DNA of 64,000 nt from Vibrio sp. SS-MA-C1-2 (lineage in GTDB: Bacteria; Pseudomonadota; Gammaproteobacteria; Enterobacterales; Vibrionaceae): assembly GCF_021513135.1 (NCBI RefSeq), contig NZ_CP090981.1, positions 434,001 to 498,000 on the forward strand, written 5' to 3'. Of this stretch, positions 40,379-50,094 are shown in pieces (positions within the stretch are counted from its first letter, which is position 1; each line of letters opens with the position of its first letter). Both the position numbers and the translations under genes were made by a program. Under the pieces are notes generated by a model. That model ran no database searches. It saw only the letters and a list, made by a program, of their open reading frames with translations, and was not told the origin of the DNA.

Positions 40379-41050
40379 TTAAACCCAACCTCTTTCAGCA
40401 AAAGAGACAACTTTCCCCTCTCCGACTACAAAATGGTCTAAAACACGGATTTCGACTAACAATAACGCATCAATAATGGTTTTTGTTATCCGTCGATCGG
40501 CTTGACTAGGTTCTGCGATTCCCGAGGGGTGATTATGCGCTAAAATGACCGCCGCTGCATTTTTTTCTAACGATAATTTGATTATTTCTCTCGGATAAAC
40601 GGTTGCACTGTTGATTGTTCCCTCAAAAAGTTGATGATAACTGATGATTTGATGTTGATTATTGAGCAATAAAACAGCAAAAACTTCTCTTTTTTTATCT
40701 CGAAGTTTACTGATTAGATATTTTTTAACCTCTTCCGAACTGGTATAAAATTTACCCAAATCGATGGACTGCGCCAAATAACGCTCAATAAATTGATGGA
40801 TCGCCTGTAACTGAACAAACTTGGCAATACCAATTCCTTTAACACTGCATAGAGCATGTTGCTCTGCCAATAAAAGTCCTCGCAAAGAGCCAAATTGCTT
40901 CAACATTAAGTCTGACAACTGTAATACATTCATCTCTTTCGTTCCGGTATGAAGAAAAAGTGCCAGCAATTCAGTATCTGAAAGAGAACTCGCGCCATGA
41001 GAAAGTAGCTTTTCTCTCGGCAGCATCTCTTGTGGCAGATGTTTGATCAC
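40379..41050 (-). CDS. radC: RadC family protein (JAB/MPN domain)
   Basis: 223 residues from GTG 41048-41050 (read [20 protein letters not shown]); a frame open to 41092 adds residues unlike the family. An N-terminal helix-hairpin-helix ([18 protein letters not shown]) is followed by the metal site of the JAMM fold, [16 protein letters not shown] near residue 170. Despite its name, a role in repair is unproven. It lies upstream of rpmBG and divergent from coaBC, the usual order. Confidence 0.93.
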   Translation of the reverse strand: MIKHLPQEMLPREKLLSHGASSLSDTELLALFLHTGTKEMNVLQLSDLMLKQFGSLRGLLLAEQHALCSVKGIGIAKFVQLQAIHQFIERYLAQSIDLGKFYTSSEEVKKYLISKLRDKKREVFAVLLLNNQHQIISYHQLFEGTINSATVYPREIIKLSLEKNAAAVILAHNHPSGIAEPSQADRRITKTIIDALLLVEIRVLDHFVVGEGKVVSFAERGWV

Positions 41051-41368
41051 AAAAAACCGCCTTATCGATAAGTTAACAAATAAAAAGATCACTCAATGAG
41101 TCGACTCATAAATGAAACAAATAAAGAATAAAATTTAAAAATAAAATATCGATAAAGTCAGAACAAAAATAAGAAAAAAAATAGATATTCCAACGAAAGA
41201 CAAATAAAAATATAGATAAGTTATCGAATACAAACAGTAACCTTTGAGTTCCGTCGCAAAAACAGAGTGAACTTGAAGCACTGATCAATATGTCAAGATA
41301 TGGTAAAATCCTTACATTGTTTGGCAGGTACTCATTTGATAGGTACTAAAAGCTCGAAGGTAAACATC
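41051..41368. other. Divergent radC-coaBC spacer
   Basis: About 320 very AT-rich bases, with long A-rich runs on the plus strand (41120-41220). No gene or repeat copy was found. Promoters for both neighbours must be here. The coaBC ribosome binding site is GAAGG at 41356-41360. Confidence 0.5.
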
Positions 41369-42610
41369 ATGCAAACGGAAATCATACAAACATTATCAGG
41401 TAAAAAAGTCGTTTTAGGGATCAGCGGGGGTATCGCTGCCTATAAATGTGCTGAACTCACTCGTCGCTTAATCGAGCGTGGCGCAGAAGTCCGTATTGTT
41501 ATGACACATGCAGCAAAAGAGTTTATTACGCCTCTCACTATGCAAGCAGTCTCAGGCCATCCTGTCGCAGATAGCTTACTCGATCCTGCAGCAGAGCTTT
41601 CTATGGGACATATAGAACTGGCTAAATGGGCTGATATTGTCATGATCGCTCCAGCAACGGCCGATATTATTGCGAGAATCTCAGCGGGTATGGGGAATGA
41701 CCTTCTTTCAACTATCTGTTTAGCGACCAATGCCCCTATCGCCATTGCCCCTGCAATGAATCAACAGATGTATCTCAACGTTGCAACACAAGAAAATTTA
41801 GCAACTTTAATCCGTCGCAAGTTTATTATCTGGGGCCCTGCAAGTGGTGAACAAGCGTGTGGTGATGTAGGACCAGGACGCATGTTAGATCCAATGACCT
41901 TGGTGCATCATGTCGAAACCCATTTTTCAGAACAATCCACTCCTCAAACGCTAGCTGATATAAATGTCGTCATCACTGCAGGACCAACTCGTGAAGCTAT
42001 CGACCCTGTCCGTTACTTATCTAACCAAAGTTCAGGGAAAATGGGCTTTGCTTTAGCGGAAGCGGCAATCAACGCAGGTGCGAATGTCACCTTAATTAGC
42101 GGCCCAGTTAACCTAGTGACACCCAAAAACAGTGTGAGAATTGACATCGATAGTGCAGACGAAATGTACGAGGCTGTCCACAATCAAGTAGGGAAATGTG
42201 ACATTTTCATCTCTTGTGCCGCTGTTGCTGATTTCCGCCCAGAACAGATTTCAGAACAAAAAATGAAGAAAACTGACGGCAATGATCAGATGATAATTAA
42301 GCTAGTAAAAAACCCTGACATCGTTGCAAGCGTTGCTAATTTAAAGGAAAATCGTCCTTATACCGTTGGGTTTGCCGCAGAAACTCAAGATGTTAGTCAG
42401 TATGCCAAAGGTAAACTGGCACGTAAAAATCTTGACTTAATTTGTGCCAACGACGTCTCATTACAAGGGCAAGGGTTCAATAGCGAATCTAACGCATTAC
42501 ATCTATACTGGCCGCAAGGGGATAAACCATTGCCTCTTACATCAAAGAGAGAGCTCGGCCAGCAACTTATTACTGAGATTACCTCTCTCTATCGTGGAGC
42601 TAAAAAATGA
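41369..42610 (+). CDS. coaBC: Bifunctional phosphopantothenoylcysteine decarboxylase / phosphopantothenate-cysteine ligase
   Basis: Two steps of coenzyme A synthesis in one 413-residue protein. The N-terminal CoaC part is a flavoprotein: [31 protein letters not shown] with the catalytic His, and [10 protein letters not shown]. The C-terminal CoaB ligase part has [20 protein letters not shown], the Asn-containing [14 protein letters not shown] and the Lys-rich GFAAETQD region. ATG 41369 ([17 protein letters not shown]) follows GAAGG; the frame is open to 41300. It overlaps dut by 4 bases, so translation is coupled. Confidence 0.96.
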   Translation: MQTEIIQTLSGKKVVLGISGGIAAYKCAELTRRLIERGAEVRIVMTHAAKEFITPLTMQAVSGHPVADSLLDPAAELSMGHIELAKWADIVMIAPATADIIARISAGMGNDLLSTICLATNAPIAIAPAMNQQMYLNVATQENLATLIRRKFIIWGPASGEQACGDVGPGRMLDPMTLVHHVETHFSEQSTPQTLADINVVITAGPTREAIDPVRYLSNQSSGKMGFALAEAAINAGANVTLISGPVNLVTPKNSVRIDIDSADEMYEAVHNQVGKCDIFISCAAVADFRPEQISEQKMKKTDGNDQMIIKLVKNPDIVASVANLKENRPYTVGFAAETQDVSQYAKGKLARKNLDLICANDVSLQGQGFNSESNALHLYWPQGDKPLPLTSKRELGQQLITEITSLYRGAKK

Positions 42611-43062
42611 AAAATATCGATCTGAAAATTCTCGACCCTCGTATTGGTGAGCAATTTCCACTTCCAGCTTACGCGACAAGTGGCTCAGCGGGACTTGATC
42701 TCCGTGCTTGCCTTGACGAAGCATTAACCATTAATCCTGGTGAGACTCATCTTGTTCCAACTGGATTGGCTATTCATATTGGTGATCCATCACTGGCTGC
42801 GACCATTCTTCCTCGCTCAGGCCTTGGTCACAAACACGGTATCGTCTTGGGTAACTTAGTGGGTTTGATTGATTCAGACTACCAAGGACAGCTAATGGTT
42901 TCTGTTTGGAACCGAGGTAACGACAGCTTTACCATTGAAGTTGGTGATCGTATCGCTCAGCTGGTTTTCGTTCCTGTGGTACAGGCGCAATTCAATATTG
43001 TTAACGATTTCGATGAATCTGATCGCGGTGAAGGCGGATTTGGTCACTCTGGGCGTCAATAA
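42607..43062 (+). CDS. dut: Deoxyuridine triphosphatase (dUTPase)
   Basis: Trimeric enzyme hydrolysing dUTP to dUMP, keeping uracil out of DNA and supplying thymidylate synthesis. 151 residues with the five family motifs, including [12 protein letters not shown]-type [30 protein letters not shown] and the C-terminal [11 protein letters not shown] (the P-loop-like flexible tail). It overlaps the coaBC stop (ATGA) as in E. coli. Confidence 0.98.
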   Translation: MKNIDLKILDPRIGEQFPLPAYATSGSAGLDLRACLDEALTINPGETHLVPTGLAIHIGDPSLAATILPRSGLGHKHGIVLGNLVGLIDSDYQGQLMVSVWNRGNDSFTIEVGDRIAQLVFVPVVQAQFNIVNDFDESDRGEGGFGHSGRQ

Positions 43063-43110
43063 CGCTTCCAATAGCATTATTCATTGATAATAAAAAACAA
43101 TAAAAAATTA

Positions 43111-43149
43111 AGAGAAGTGCGGGCGATAAAAGCTGCACTTCTCTTTTTT
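43111..43149 (+). terminator. coaBC-dut terminator
   Basis: The stem AGAGAAGTGC / GCACTTCTCT with a 14-base loop, followed by T6, lies 48 bases after dut. Confidence 0.88.
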
Positions 43150-43274
43150 AAGAGAATTACTGATTATTTTAGTGATTATACTCTACCCTTAAAATATTGA
43201 ATGTTACTCACATCAGACATCCAATTATAATAAGCAGATACAATAAAGTAGATAGGAATGAGGGTTTACTAACC

Positions 43275-43865
43275 ATGGCTGGTAATAAAAAAAATAGTCG
43301 CCGTGATGATATTCTTCAAGCATTGGCTCAGATGCTAGAATCTAATCAAGGAAATCAAAGGATTACAACAGCCAAATTAGCGGCTCAAGTAGGTGTATCA
43401 GAAGCTGCTCTCTATCGACACTTCCCAAGTAAAGCTCGGATGTTTGAAGGGCTCATTCAATATATTGAAGATTCATTAACATCAAGAATTAATCTTATTC
43501 TTGATGATGAAAAAGATACCATGACTCGCCTACGACTCATTCTTTTGCTTATTTTAGGCTTTAGTGAAAAGAATCCGGGGCTTTCTCGAATTATGACTGG
43601 TCATGCGTTGATGTTTGAACAGGAGCGCTTACAGGCTCGTATTAATCAGCTATTTGAGCGTATTGAAACTCAAATAAAACAGATTTTACGTGAAAGAAAA
43701 ATTCGTGAAGGAACGGCCTTTGCCATCGATGAGTCAATCTTATCGGCACAGCTTTTAGGCCAAGTTGAAGGGAGTTTATCTCGCTATGTTCGTTCTAACT
43801 TTAGATACAAGCCAACGGATAACTTTGAGCAGTATTGGGAACTTCTCTCTCTACAGATAAAATAG
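43275..43865 (+). CDS. slmA: Nucleoid occlusion factor SlmA
   Basis: TetR-like DNA-binding protein of 196 residues that blocks FtsZ ring assembly over the chromosome. The [23 protein letters not shown] and the start [20 protein letters not shown] match SlmA, as do the later helices ([20 protein letters not shown]). I use ATG 43275; the frame is open to 43197. Its place next to dut and pyrE is the conserved dfp-dut-slmA-pyrE cluster. Confidence 0.95.
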   Translation: MAGNKKNSRRDDILQALAQMLESNQGNQRITTAKLAAQVGVSEAALYRHFPSKARMFEGLIQYIEDSLTSRINLILDDEKDTMTRLRLILLLILGFSEKNPGLSRIMTGHALMFEQERLQARINQLFERIETQIKQILRERKIREGTAFAIDESILSAQLLGQVEGSLSRYVRSNFRYKPTDNFEQYWELLSLQIK

Positions 43866-43882
43866 TTTCGCTATTTGACTAA

Positions 43883-43909
43883 ACGTTGCAGTCAATCCAA
43901 CTGCAACGT
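43883..43909. terminator. Inverted repeat between slmA and pyrE
   Basis: A perfect 10-bp stem ACGTTGCAGT / ACTGCAACGT with a 7-base loop lies between convergent genes. It lacks a T tract, so termination would be Rho-assisted or weak. Confidence 0.5.
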
Positions 43910-43935
43910 CAACTTATACAGAAAATTGAATCAAG

Positions 43936-44580
43936 TTAAGCTACACCATACTCTGCGCGATAAGCCGTAACTGAAGCCAGTGAGTCTGCCATGTCGCCAC
44001 GCTCTTCAAGATAGGCGATTAAATCATTCAGTGTCACGATAGAGATAACTTTACAGCCAAAGTCACGCTCCACTTCTTGAATGGCAGATAACTCACCTTT
44101 ACCGCGCTCTTGACGATCTAAAGAGATAAGCACACCCGCTAAATCTGCATCATTCGCTGCAATAATTTCCATCGATTCACGAATCGCCGTACCTGCTGTG
44201 ATCACATCATCCACCAGCATCACTTTACCCGTCAGTTCACTTCCGACAAGATTGCCACCTTCACCATGATTCTTTGCTTCTTTGCGGTTAAAGCAATACG
44301 GTAGATCAATATCATGATGCTCCGATAGGGCAACCGCAGTTGTTGTCGCGATTGGGATCCCTTTATAAGCAGGGCCAAAGAGTAGGTCGTAATCAATGTT
44401 AGCATCGACTAACGCTTCTGCATAAAACCGACCTAATCGTGCTAAATCACGTCCTGTATTGAACAGCCCAGCATTAAAAAAGTATGGGCTAATGCGGCCT
44501 GACTTTAAGGTAAATTCGCCAAACTTTAATACTTGCTTCTCTAGAGCAAACTCAATAAATTCACGTTGGTAGGTTTTCAT
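43936..44580 (-). CDS. pyrE: Orotate phosphoribosyltransferase
   Basis: Joins orotate and PRPP to make OMP in pyrimidine synthesis. 214 residues with [20 protein letters not shown], the PRPP-binding signature near residue 125, and [19 protein letters not shown] use ATG 44578-44580 ([16 protein letters not shown]). The frame is open to 44631, across the attenuator region. It is the second gene of the rph-pyrE operon, preceded by a terminator hairpin that should act as a UTP-sensing attenuator. Confidence 0.97.
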   Translation of the reverse strand: MKTYQREFIEFALEKQVLKFGEFTLKSGRISPYFFNAGLFNTGRDLARLGRFYAEALVDANIDYDLLFGPAYKGIPIATTTAVALSEHHDIDLPYCFNRKEAKNHGEGGNLVGSELTGKVMLVDDVITAGTAIRESMEIIAANDADLAGVLISLDRQERGKGELSAIQEVERDFGCKVISIVTLNDLIAYLEERGDMADSLASVTAYRAEYGVA

Positions 44581-44629
44581 ATGTACTCCGTAATTATCTT
44601 TACTATTATCCCTGTGCCATTTTTCAGGC

Positions 44630-44656
44630 AAAAAAAATGACTCTCAATGAGTCATT
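44630..44656 (-). promoter_or_regulatory. pyrE transcription attenuator
   Basis: Read leftward: the stem AATGACTC / GAGTCATT with a 5-base loop, then T8, starting about 13 bases after the rph stop and about 50 bases before pyrE. In E. coli, the rph-pyrE attenuator works this way: low UTP slows polymerase, so ribosomes finishing rph block the hairpin. The geometry here fits that model. It may equally serve as a plain rph terminator. Confidence 0.8.
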
Positions 44657-44669
44657 CTTAAACACTAAA

Positions 44670-45386
44670 TTAGTCAGCCAATGCGGCCTTCTGTTTAGTA
44701 ATAATATCGTCAATGCCGCCCTTAGCTAGCGCCAGCATTGAGATTAATTCTTCATGGCTGAAAGGTTCTGCTTCTGCGGTACCTTGCACCTCAATCATTC
44801 GACCATCTTCCGTCATGACCACATTCATGTCGGTATCGGCATCTGAGTCTTCTAGGTATTCAAGATCACAGATTGGCTCACCTTTATAAATACCCACAGA
44901 CACTGCCGCGATCATCCCTTTTAATGGACTCTCTTTTAACTTGCCTTGCTCAACCAATTTATTAATCGCATCAGCAAGAGCAACACAAGCACCCGTAATC
45001 GAAGCGGTACGTGTTCCGCCATCGGCTTGGATAACGTCACAATCAACCGTAATGGTGTAATCGCCTAACTTCTTAAGATCAACCGCAGCACGAAGACTAC
45101 GCGCAATCAGACGTTGGATTTCCATCGTGCGTCCACCTTGCTTACCTGTCGAAGATTCACGACGGTTACGAGTGTGAGTTGCACGCGGTAACATTGAATA
45201 TTCAGCAGAGACCCAACCCTGTCCTTTGCCTTTTAGAAAGCGTGGCACACCCTCTTCTACCGTTGCGTTACACAACACTTTAGTATTGCCAAACTCAACC
45301 AATACAGACCCTTCTGCATAAAGGGTAAAGTCTCGGGTAAATGTGATATCACGAACTTGCTCGGCTACTCTTCCACTTGGACGCAT
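44670..45386 (-). CDS. rph: Ribonuclease PH
   Basis: Phosphorolytic 3'-5' exoribonuclease trimming tRNA precursors, 238 residues. The start [20 protein letters not shown], the substrate site [15 protein letters not shown] and the phosphate-binding [20 protein letters not shown] are typical. It is full length, unlike the frameshifted rph of E. coli K-12. As the leader gene of pyrE, its translation also governs the attenuator downstream. Confidence 0.97.
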   Translation of the reverse strand: MRPSGRVAEQVRDITFTRDFTLYAEGSVLVEFGNTKVLCNATVEEGVPRFLKGKGQGWVSAEYSMLPRATHTRNRRESSTGKQGGRTMEIQRLIARSLRAAVDLKKLGDYTITVDCDVIQADGGTRTASITGACVALADAINKLVEQGKLKESPLKGMIAAVSVGIYKGEPICDLEYLEDSDADTDMNVVMTEDGRMIEVQGTAEAEPFSHEELISMLALAKGGIDDIITKQKAALAD

Positions 45387-45488
45387 GGTGCTCTACCTAT
45401 ACTGAAATTATATGTGCGGAGGATTATACTGATTTAAACCGATAATCGCCATTAGCAAATGAGATGAGATCGACTTATCTCGTGACTT

Positions 45489-45619
45489 TATAGACCTAAA
45501 ATAATTGACATTGCTAGTAGGCTGCAAGTGAGTGAGACCCTATGAGCATAGGTGTACTCTATGATTGGGGTCAATGAGCGACGCCAACAACCTAGCGACT
45601 TCAAGTCAGAAGGGGATAG
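45489..45619. repeat. Palindromic intergenic repeat, long form (copy 10)
   Basis: About 131 bp from TATAGACCTAAAATAATTGA to CGACTTCAAGTCAGAAGGGG plus ATAG. The core holds CCCTATGAGCATAGGTGTAC and CTATGATTGGGG, an inner palindrome. It lies in the divergent rph-yicC spacer, next to copy 11. Confidence 0.9.
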
Positions 45620-45660
45620 TGTCTATTATATCTTCACCAAGTAATTGCTATTGCAAGCAA

Positions 45661-45714
45661 ACGAATGAATGAATACCACCAACAACCTAGCAACTTCAAC
45701 TCAGAAGGGTATAT
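45661..45714. repeat. Partial palindromic repeat (copy 11)
   Basis: ACCAACAACCTAGCAACTTC plus AACTCAGAAGGGTATATA preceded by GAATGAATGAATA: one arm only, about 40 bases from copy 10 in the same orientation, giving a tandem pair. Confidence 0.8.
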
Positions 45715-45752
45715 AATCATGCCATACATTAAAAAATTAAGGGTTAAAGCTG

Positions 45753-46616
45753 ATGATTCATAGTATGACCGCCTACGCACGCCGTGAAGTAAAAGCGGAA
45801 TGGGGTTCGGCCGTTTGGGAAATCCGTTCGGTTAATCAACGTTACTTAGAGACATTTATCCGTCTTCCTGAGCAGTTCCGCAGTTTAGAGCCCGTGCTTC
45901 GGGAGCGTTTTCGTAAGCGTCTTGCTCGCGGTAAAGTTGAATGCCATCTGCGCTTTGAAGCCAACGCAGCGACACCTAAAGAGTTAAAAGTGAACGAAGC
46001 TTTGGCTCAACAGGTGATTAATGCCGCGAAAACCATTAAAGATCTTTCTGGCGAAGGCAGCATTAACCCCTTCCAAGTTCTTCAGTGGCCGGGCGTTATG
46101 GAAGCGGAAGAGCAAGATTTAGATAGCATCAATAAAGATCTTCTTGTTGCTTTTGATCAAGCATTAAACGACTTTATTGCCGCACGAGCAAGTGAAGGTG
46201 AAAACATGAAGGCGCTTATCGATCAGCGTCTAGAAACCATCACCATCGAAGCCGCTAAAGTCCGTCAAGCAATGCCTGAGATCATCAATTGGCAGCGTGA
46301 CCGTCTTAATAAGCGCTTTGAAGATGCGAAAGTCGATTTAGATCCAACCCGCCTAGAGCAAGAACTTATCTTACTGGCTCAAAAAGTGGATGTAGCTGAA
46401 GAGGTGGATCGTTTAGACTCTCACGTCAAAGAGACAACCGCAATTATGAAGAAAGGTGGAGCAGTTGGTCGTCGTCTTGACTTTATGATGCAAGAATTTA
46501 ACCGTGAATCAAACACGTTAGCATCAAAAGCGATCAATACAGACATCACCACCTCTGCGGTTGAGATGAAAGTCCTTATCGAACAGATGCGTGAGCAGAT
46601 CCAGAATATTGAGTAG
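45753..46616 (+). CDS. yicC: YicC family endoribonuclease
   Basis: 287 residues with the family start MIHSMTAYARREVKAEWGSA, the N-terminal YicC domain (WEIRSVNQRYLETFIRLPEQ) and the C-terminal DUF1732 region (VAEEVDRLDSHVKETTAIMK, GRRLDFMMQEFNRESNTLAS). E. coli YicC is an RNase that works with PNPase in small-RNA turnover. It is divergent from rph, its normal neighbour. The start ATG 45753 follows AAGCTG weakly. Confidence 0.94.
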   Translation: MIHSMTAYARREVKAEWGSAVWEIRSVNQRYLETFIRLPEQFRSLEPVLRERFRKRLARGKVECHLRFEANAATPKELKVNEALAQQVINAAKTIKDLSGEGSINPFQVLQWPGVMEAEEQDLDSINKDLLVAFDQALNDFIAARASEGENMKALIDQRLETITIEAAKVRQAMPEIINWQRDRLNKRFEDAKVDLDPTRLEQELILLAQKVDVAEEVDRLDSHVKETTAIMKKGGAVGRRLDFMMQEFNRESNTLASKAINTDITTSAVEMKVLIEQMREQIQNIE

Positions 46617-46640
46617 TATTGTTAATTGCTTCCCTAACTC

Positions 46641-46718
46641 TATACCTAAAATAATTGGAGTTGCTAGTAGGCGAACGAATGCAGCAACAACCTAGCAACT
46701 TCAAGTATGAAGGGTATA
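46641..46718. repeat. Palindromic intergenic repeat, short form (copy 12)
   Basis: 78 bp, cleanly bounded: TATACCTAAAATAATTGGAG to ACTTCAAGTATGAAGGGTAT with A. TATA flanks both ends. The arms pair over about 30 positions with small mismatches. It is the best-preserved short copy in the window. Confidence 0.92.
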
Positions 46719-46729
46719 TATAACAATAA

Positions 46730-46756
46730 AAAAAGCCGCTTATATAGCGGCTTTTT
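46730..46756. terminator. Terminator between yicC and the convergent unknown gene
   Basis: The stem AAAAAGCCGCT / AGCGGCTTTTT with a 5-base loop has tracts on both sides and follows repeat copy 12. Confidence 0.9.
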
Positions 46757-46802
46757 ATGGTTCTAATTGAATGAAAAAAGTATATAAAGGTATTTTAACC
46801 TT

Positions 46803-47426
46803 TTAACTGCTCTGATCTAAAATTTCATAAAACTCGGTGCTTTGATAAACCATCTTTAAATACCCTTTACCGGCATCTAATCCTTTTAAAACTAATGAGA
46901 CGGTTCCCTGATCTTGACCAAACCCTGCGGTATAATAACCACAGTCCATATACTTTAAGCACTGATAGAATTGATTACTATCATCATAAACACTCATACC
47001 AACTCTTTCGAAATTAGCCGCAGGCTGACCATAAGTATGGATTAGCTGATTTTTATATTGATTAAATTCGGCTTTACCTTTAGTACCATCTGGATCTTCA
47101 GTAATATCTTTTCCAAAAATCACCACTTTAACTAATTCGTGACTTTCTTTATCAAAAACACCGTAATACTGTTCTGCAAATGGTAACTTTGTATCAGGGT
47201 TAATCGCACACGTTTCGAAGTTATCAACACTACAACGTGTGGCATGTAGATCACTCTTCTTTTCGCCCCAATGTAGACCTATTGGCGCTTGTATCTCATG
47301 AGTAACTTGAGCTTCAAGAACTTGAGAATTAACATCTGCCATCACTGGCTGTACAAAAGAAAAAGCACTGCCTAAAACAAGAGCTGCACCGGTATAACGA
47401 GAGAATGTATTGATTAATGTTTTCAT
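46803..47426 (-). CDS. Unrecognised exported protein with four cysteines
   Basis: I do not recognise this 207-residue protein. It has an N-terminal signal peptide (basic start, hydrophobic GAALVLGSAFSFVQ, cleavage after PVMA near residue 30), so it should be periplasmic or secreted. The mature part has four cysteines (about residues 65, 73, 156, 162), enough for two disulfides, and ends near IVYQST-like MVYQSTEFYEILDQSS. The segment PIGLHWGEKKSDL followed by FGKDITEDPDGTKGKAEFNQ and KNQLIHTYGQPA suggests a small globular fold seen in some uncharacterised bacterial proteins, but that is a guess. It is transcribed alone, convergent with yicC. Confidence 0.75.
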   Translation of the reverse strand: MKTLINTFSRYTGAALVLGSAFSFVQPVMADVNSQVLEAQVTHEIQAPIGLHWGEKKSDLHATRCSVDNFETCAINPDTKLPFAEQYYGVFDKESHELVKVVIFGKDITEDPDGTKGKAEFNQYKNQLIHTYGQPAANFERVGMSVYDDSNQFYQCLKYMDCGYYTAGFGQDQGTVSLVLKGLDAGKGYLKMVYQSTEFYEILDQSS

Positions 47427-47835
47427 AAGGTTAATTTTTAGTAATCTTTTAAATTGAATTCGGATGGTTTTTATTATTCACCTATACAATATTCCATCAA
47501 TGTAACTTAGAAGGTGACTACTTAGATTTACCTTTATCTACGCACCAAATCGGTTATTGTCCAGAGTTATAACTCTATTATACAACCCACTTCGCATTTC
47601 TCGTTTTTATATAGTCTTTTTAAGGTGAGATATTAATTTTCAAGTTTATGGACTTAAAAAATAGAGGGTAATGGGCTTTAGCTCATATAAAAACAGGAAT
47701 GGATATCAAAAAATTCTGCCAAAATAAAATAAGCCACTAAATTTAGTGGCTTTATTTGATAAGTAATCTCATTTTCTAGCGGTGTGGAAACTAAAATATA
47801 AAAATGAGTATTAATCTATCTTTGTAATTATATTG
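47427..47835. other. Spacer between the unknown exported gene and the lipase gene
   Basis: About 410 bases with no gene seen. It holds the lipase terminator near 47731-47752 and, at its left end, the promoter of the unknown gene. No repeat-family copy is present. Confidence 0.5.
47731..47752 (-). terminator. Lipase gene terminator
   Basis: The near-perfect palindrome AAGCCACTAAATTTAGTGGC plus TT reads leftward into TATTTTATTTT, about 85 bases after the lipase stop. Confidence 0.75.
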
Positions 47836-48882
47836 TTAATTATTTTCTAGCTGTTCAACAATTTCCCCAGCCGCAATACGATGTCCTGATGTCGTCGGAT
47901 GGATCTCATCAAAAAAGAGATAAGATGTTGGTGCAAGGCATTCAGGTAATAGCGCCGGAGACTCAGACGTCAATAGATAGTTACAAGCATCGGTGACATT
48001 GGTGAAATTATATTCTGCAGGATTCGCAACAATATCGTTTAATAACCCATTCAAATCAAAAGTAGAAATAGAGGCTTCTGGGAATGCGGTTTTCAAGCCA
48101 TTAATTTGTTCATTCAGCATTGCATTATAGGCTGTTGTTAACAACGTTGCAGATTGATCAATATATTTTGCTTGGAATCGTTCAAAGAAATTATCAGCCT
48201 CAGCAAGGGTTGCTTGCTTAATTAACTGTGTTTCAGGAATCAATCCAATATCAGGAGTATTAATTAAGACGATGCTCTGACTACCGGAATAAAGTAATTT
48301 TCCTAACTGAGTCGCCACCGATGATGCTGCTTGATAAAGTGATTGATAAGCATCAATCCGAGTCGCACTATTTTCAGGATCGAAAATACGCTGCTGGATT
48401 AAACCACGAGCATAACGAACATCATTACCTCCGATCGTCAGCATATAAAGTGCATTTGGATCTGCGACACCATTATTCGCCAATAAATATGCATTAACTT
48501 GCGTTGGTAAATTGATATCTGGGGTATTTTCATTCCCATCTTCATCAATAGAAACTGCACCTGCGACCGCATAGTTAGTACCCACATTCAATCCAGCTAA
48601 ATGAAGAGATGGATAAAGTACGGCTTCTTCACCTAATAATTGTTGAGTGACATATTCAACAATAACCGGTCCATTAGAGAATCGTTCCCCATAGGTTAAT
48701 GACCCATCAACATCGACCTCATGTAAATTACCAACATCAGAAAGGCTATCACCAAACACATAAATATTAGAATATTCAGTCTCAGCAAATACTGTACCAC
48801 TCAATAGGGAGCCAAATAATAGTGAGGAGGCTAGTATGACTTTATTTGTAGTTTTCTTTGTTGTTTTCTGTAACTCATTCAT
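47836..48882 (-). CDS. Secreted GDSL-family lipase/esterase
   Basis: 348 residues. A signal peptide (ILASSLLFGSLLSGTVFA) should be cut near residue 33. The mature protein has the SGNH blocks: block I IYVFGDSLSDVGNL (catalytic Ser, oxyanion), block II GTNYAVAGAVS (Gly), block III LTIGGNDVRYARG (Asn), and block V FFDEIHPTTSGHRIAAGEI (Asp-His). This is the layout of GDSL phospholipases/esterases, including Vibrio lecithinase-type proteins, but it is smaller than the thermolabile hemolysin class and lacks its N-terminal domain. Substrate not determined. Confidence 0.9.
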   Translation of the reverse strand: MNELQKTTKKTTNKVILASSLLFGSLLSGTVFAETEYSNIYVFGDSLSDVGNLHEVDVDGSLTYGERFSNGPVIVEYVTQQLLGEEAVLYPSLHLAGLNVGTNYAVAGAVSIDEDGNENTPDINLPTQVNAYLLANNGVADPNALYMLTIGGNDVRYARGLIQQRIFDPENSATRIDAYQSLYQAASSVATQLGKLLYSGSQSIVLINTPDIGLIPETQLIKQATLAEADNFFERFQAKYIDQSATLLTTAYNAMLNEQINGLKTAFPEASISTFDLNGLLNDIVANPAEYNFTNVTDACNYLLTSESPALLPECLAPTSYLFFDEIHPTTSGHRIAAGEIVEQLENN

Positions 48883-49027
48883 TGTATATCCCTATATATG
48901 ATTAATTGCATCTTTTATTCTAGACAAAAAGTGGGCAGATATATCGTTTTGGGTTAAGCACTATTGTTATTTTTATTAACCTCAACTAATTTTAAACAGA
49001 ATTAAATTAATATAAGTGCATTTAAAC

Positions 49028-49234
49028 ATGAAGGATTTAGTCTTTTTCGATACCTACTATTTACCTCTTTTCTTTGAAATATTACTGGTCTCTATTGGTA
49101 TCTGGTTTGTTGCACAAAAAATATATATGCCACGACTCATTAAACTGAATGTGTGGCACCCTTCACTCTGTAATTTTTCTTCCTTTGTGATGACGTTGTT
49201 TGTCGTTTTTAATTTCTATTTCCAGATGGTGTAG
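49028..49234 (+). CDS. aaeX: AaeX-like small membrane protein (DUF1656)
   Basis: 68 residues from ATG 49028, with two hydrophobic helices and the family words LPLFFEILLVSIGIWFVA and NVWHPSLCNFSS, close to E. coli AaeX. A frame from ATG 49016 is 4 residues longer. It begins an operon: the next gene starts 1 base after its stop. The role within the aaeXAB efflux system is not known. No strong ribosome binding site was seen. Confidence 0.85.
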   Translation: MKDLVFFDTYYLPLFFEILLVSIGIWFVAQKIYMPRLIKLNVWHPSLCNFSSFVMTLFVVFNFYFQMV

Positions 49235-49235
49235 T

Positions 49236-50090
49236 ATGTCATTGACCAAATTTATCATTCCAATCATTCTTGTTATCTCCGCCATATTTTTAGGTCACAG
49301 TATCTGGAACACCTATATGTCAGCCCCTTGGACACGAGATGCCAAAGTGCGAGCAGAGATCATTCAAGTTGCCCCTAAAGTGTCTGGTCAAATTATTAAG
49401 ATCAATGTTAGTGATAATGATTTTGTCAAAAAAGGGACGATAATTTTTGAAATTGAAGCAACAGATTATGAAAATAAAGTTAAAGAGGCTGAAGCGACTT
49501 TAGTACAGTTAGAAGCTTCACTTGCTCAAGCAAAAAATAATTATAATCGAGATAAATTACTGCTGCCAAAACGATTGATTTCAGAAAAACAGGTCACCAA
49601 TGAAAAGCTCGATGTTGATAGCCAACAAGCCTCTTATAATGAAGTTCTTATCGATCTTGATGTGGCTAAATTAAATTTAAAACGTACTAAGATTATTGCA
49701 CCTGAAGATGGTTACATTACAAATTTACAACAACGTGTTGGTAATTATATTAATGTAGGTCAAACCTTTGTCGCTCTCGTAGAGGCGGATTCTTATTACA
49801 TCCTCGGCTATTTTACTGAAGCCAAAATTAAAAAAATCCAACAAGGTCAATCTGTTGAAATATATCCCTACACCAGTGACAGTGCTCTTTCAGGTACAGT
49901 TCAAAGTGTTGGACGTGCTATTGTTGACCAAAGCTCAGATCAAACCGGTTTACTGCCAAATGTACAGCCAACGATTCCATGGGTTCGTTTAGGACAACGC
50001 GTTCCAGTTCGCATTGCTATCGATAAAGCCGTTGTTGAAAGCAATCGTCTCATTGCAGGTACAACGGTTTCACTCAAGGTTCAAGAGTAG
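49236..50090 (+). CDS. aaeA: HlyD-type efflux periplasmic adaptor (AaeA-like)
   Basis: Membrane-fusion protein of 284 residues from ATG 49236. One N-terminal membrane helix (FIIPIILVISAIFLGHSIW) is followed by WTRDAKVRAEIIQVAPKVSG, the biotinyl-lipoyl-like domain, then a helical hairpin (residues about 85-150) and a beta-barrel region. This is typical of AaeA/EmrA-like adaptors that couple an inner-membrane pump to an outer channel. It is between aaeX and the FUSC gene. The named substrate in E. coli is aromatic carboxylic acids; here unknown. Confidence 0.88.
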   Translation: MSLTKFIIPIILVISAIFLGHSIWNTYMSAPWTRDAKVRAEIIQVAPKVSGQIIKINVSDNDFVKKGTIIFEIEATDYENKVKEAEATLVQLEASLAQAKNNYNRDKLLLPKRLISEKQVTNEKLDVDSQQASYNEVLIDLDVAKLNLKRTKIIAPEDGYITNLQQRVGNYINVGQTFVALVEADSYYILGYFTEAKIKKIQQGQSVEIYPYTSDSALSGTVQSVGRAIVDQSSDQTGLLPNVQPTIPWVRLGQRVPVRIAIDKAVVESNRLIAGTTVSLKVQE

Positions 50091-50094
50091 AGCG

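Noticed and set aside
41106-41288. A 60-codon hydrophobic frame on the minus strand upstream of radC.
   Set aside because: Its Phe- and Leu-rich content comes from the A-rich plus strand; no supporting start site.
47836-48882. Calling the GDSL protein a thermolabile hemolysin.
   Set aside because: It has the SGNH core, but is shorter and lacks the extra N-terminal domain of the Vibrio TLH class, so only lipase/esterase is claimed.
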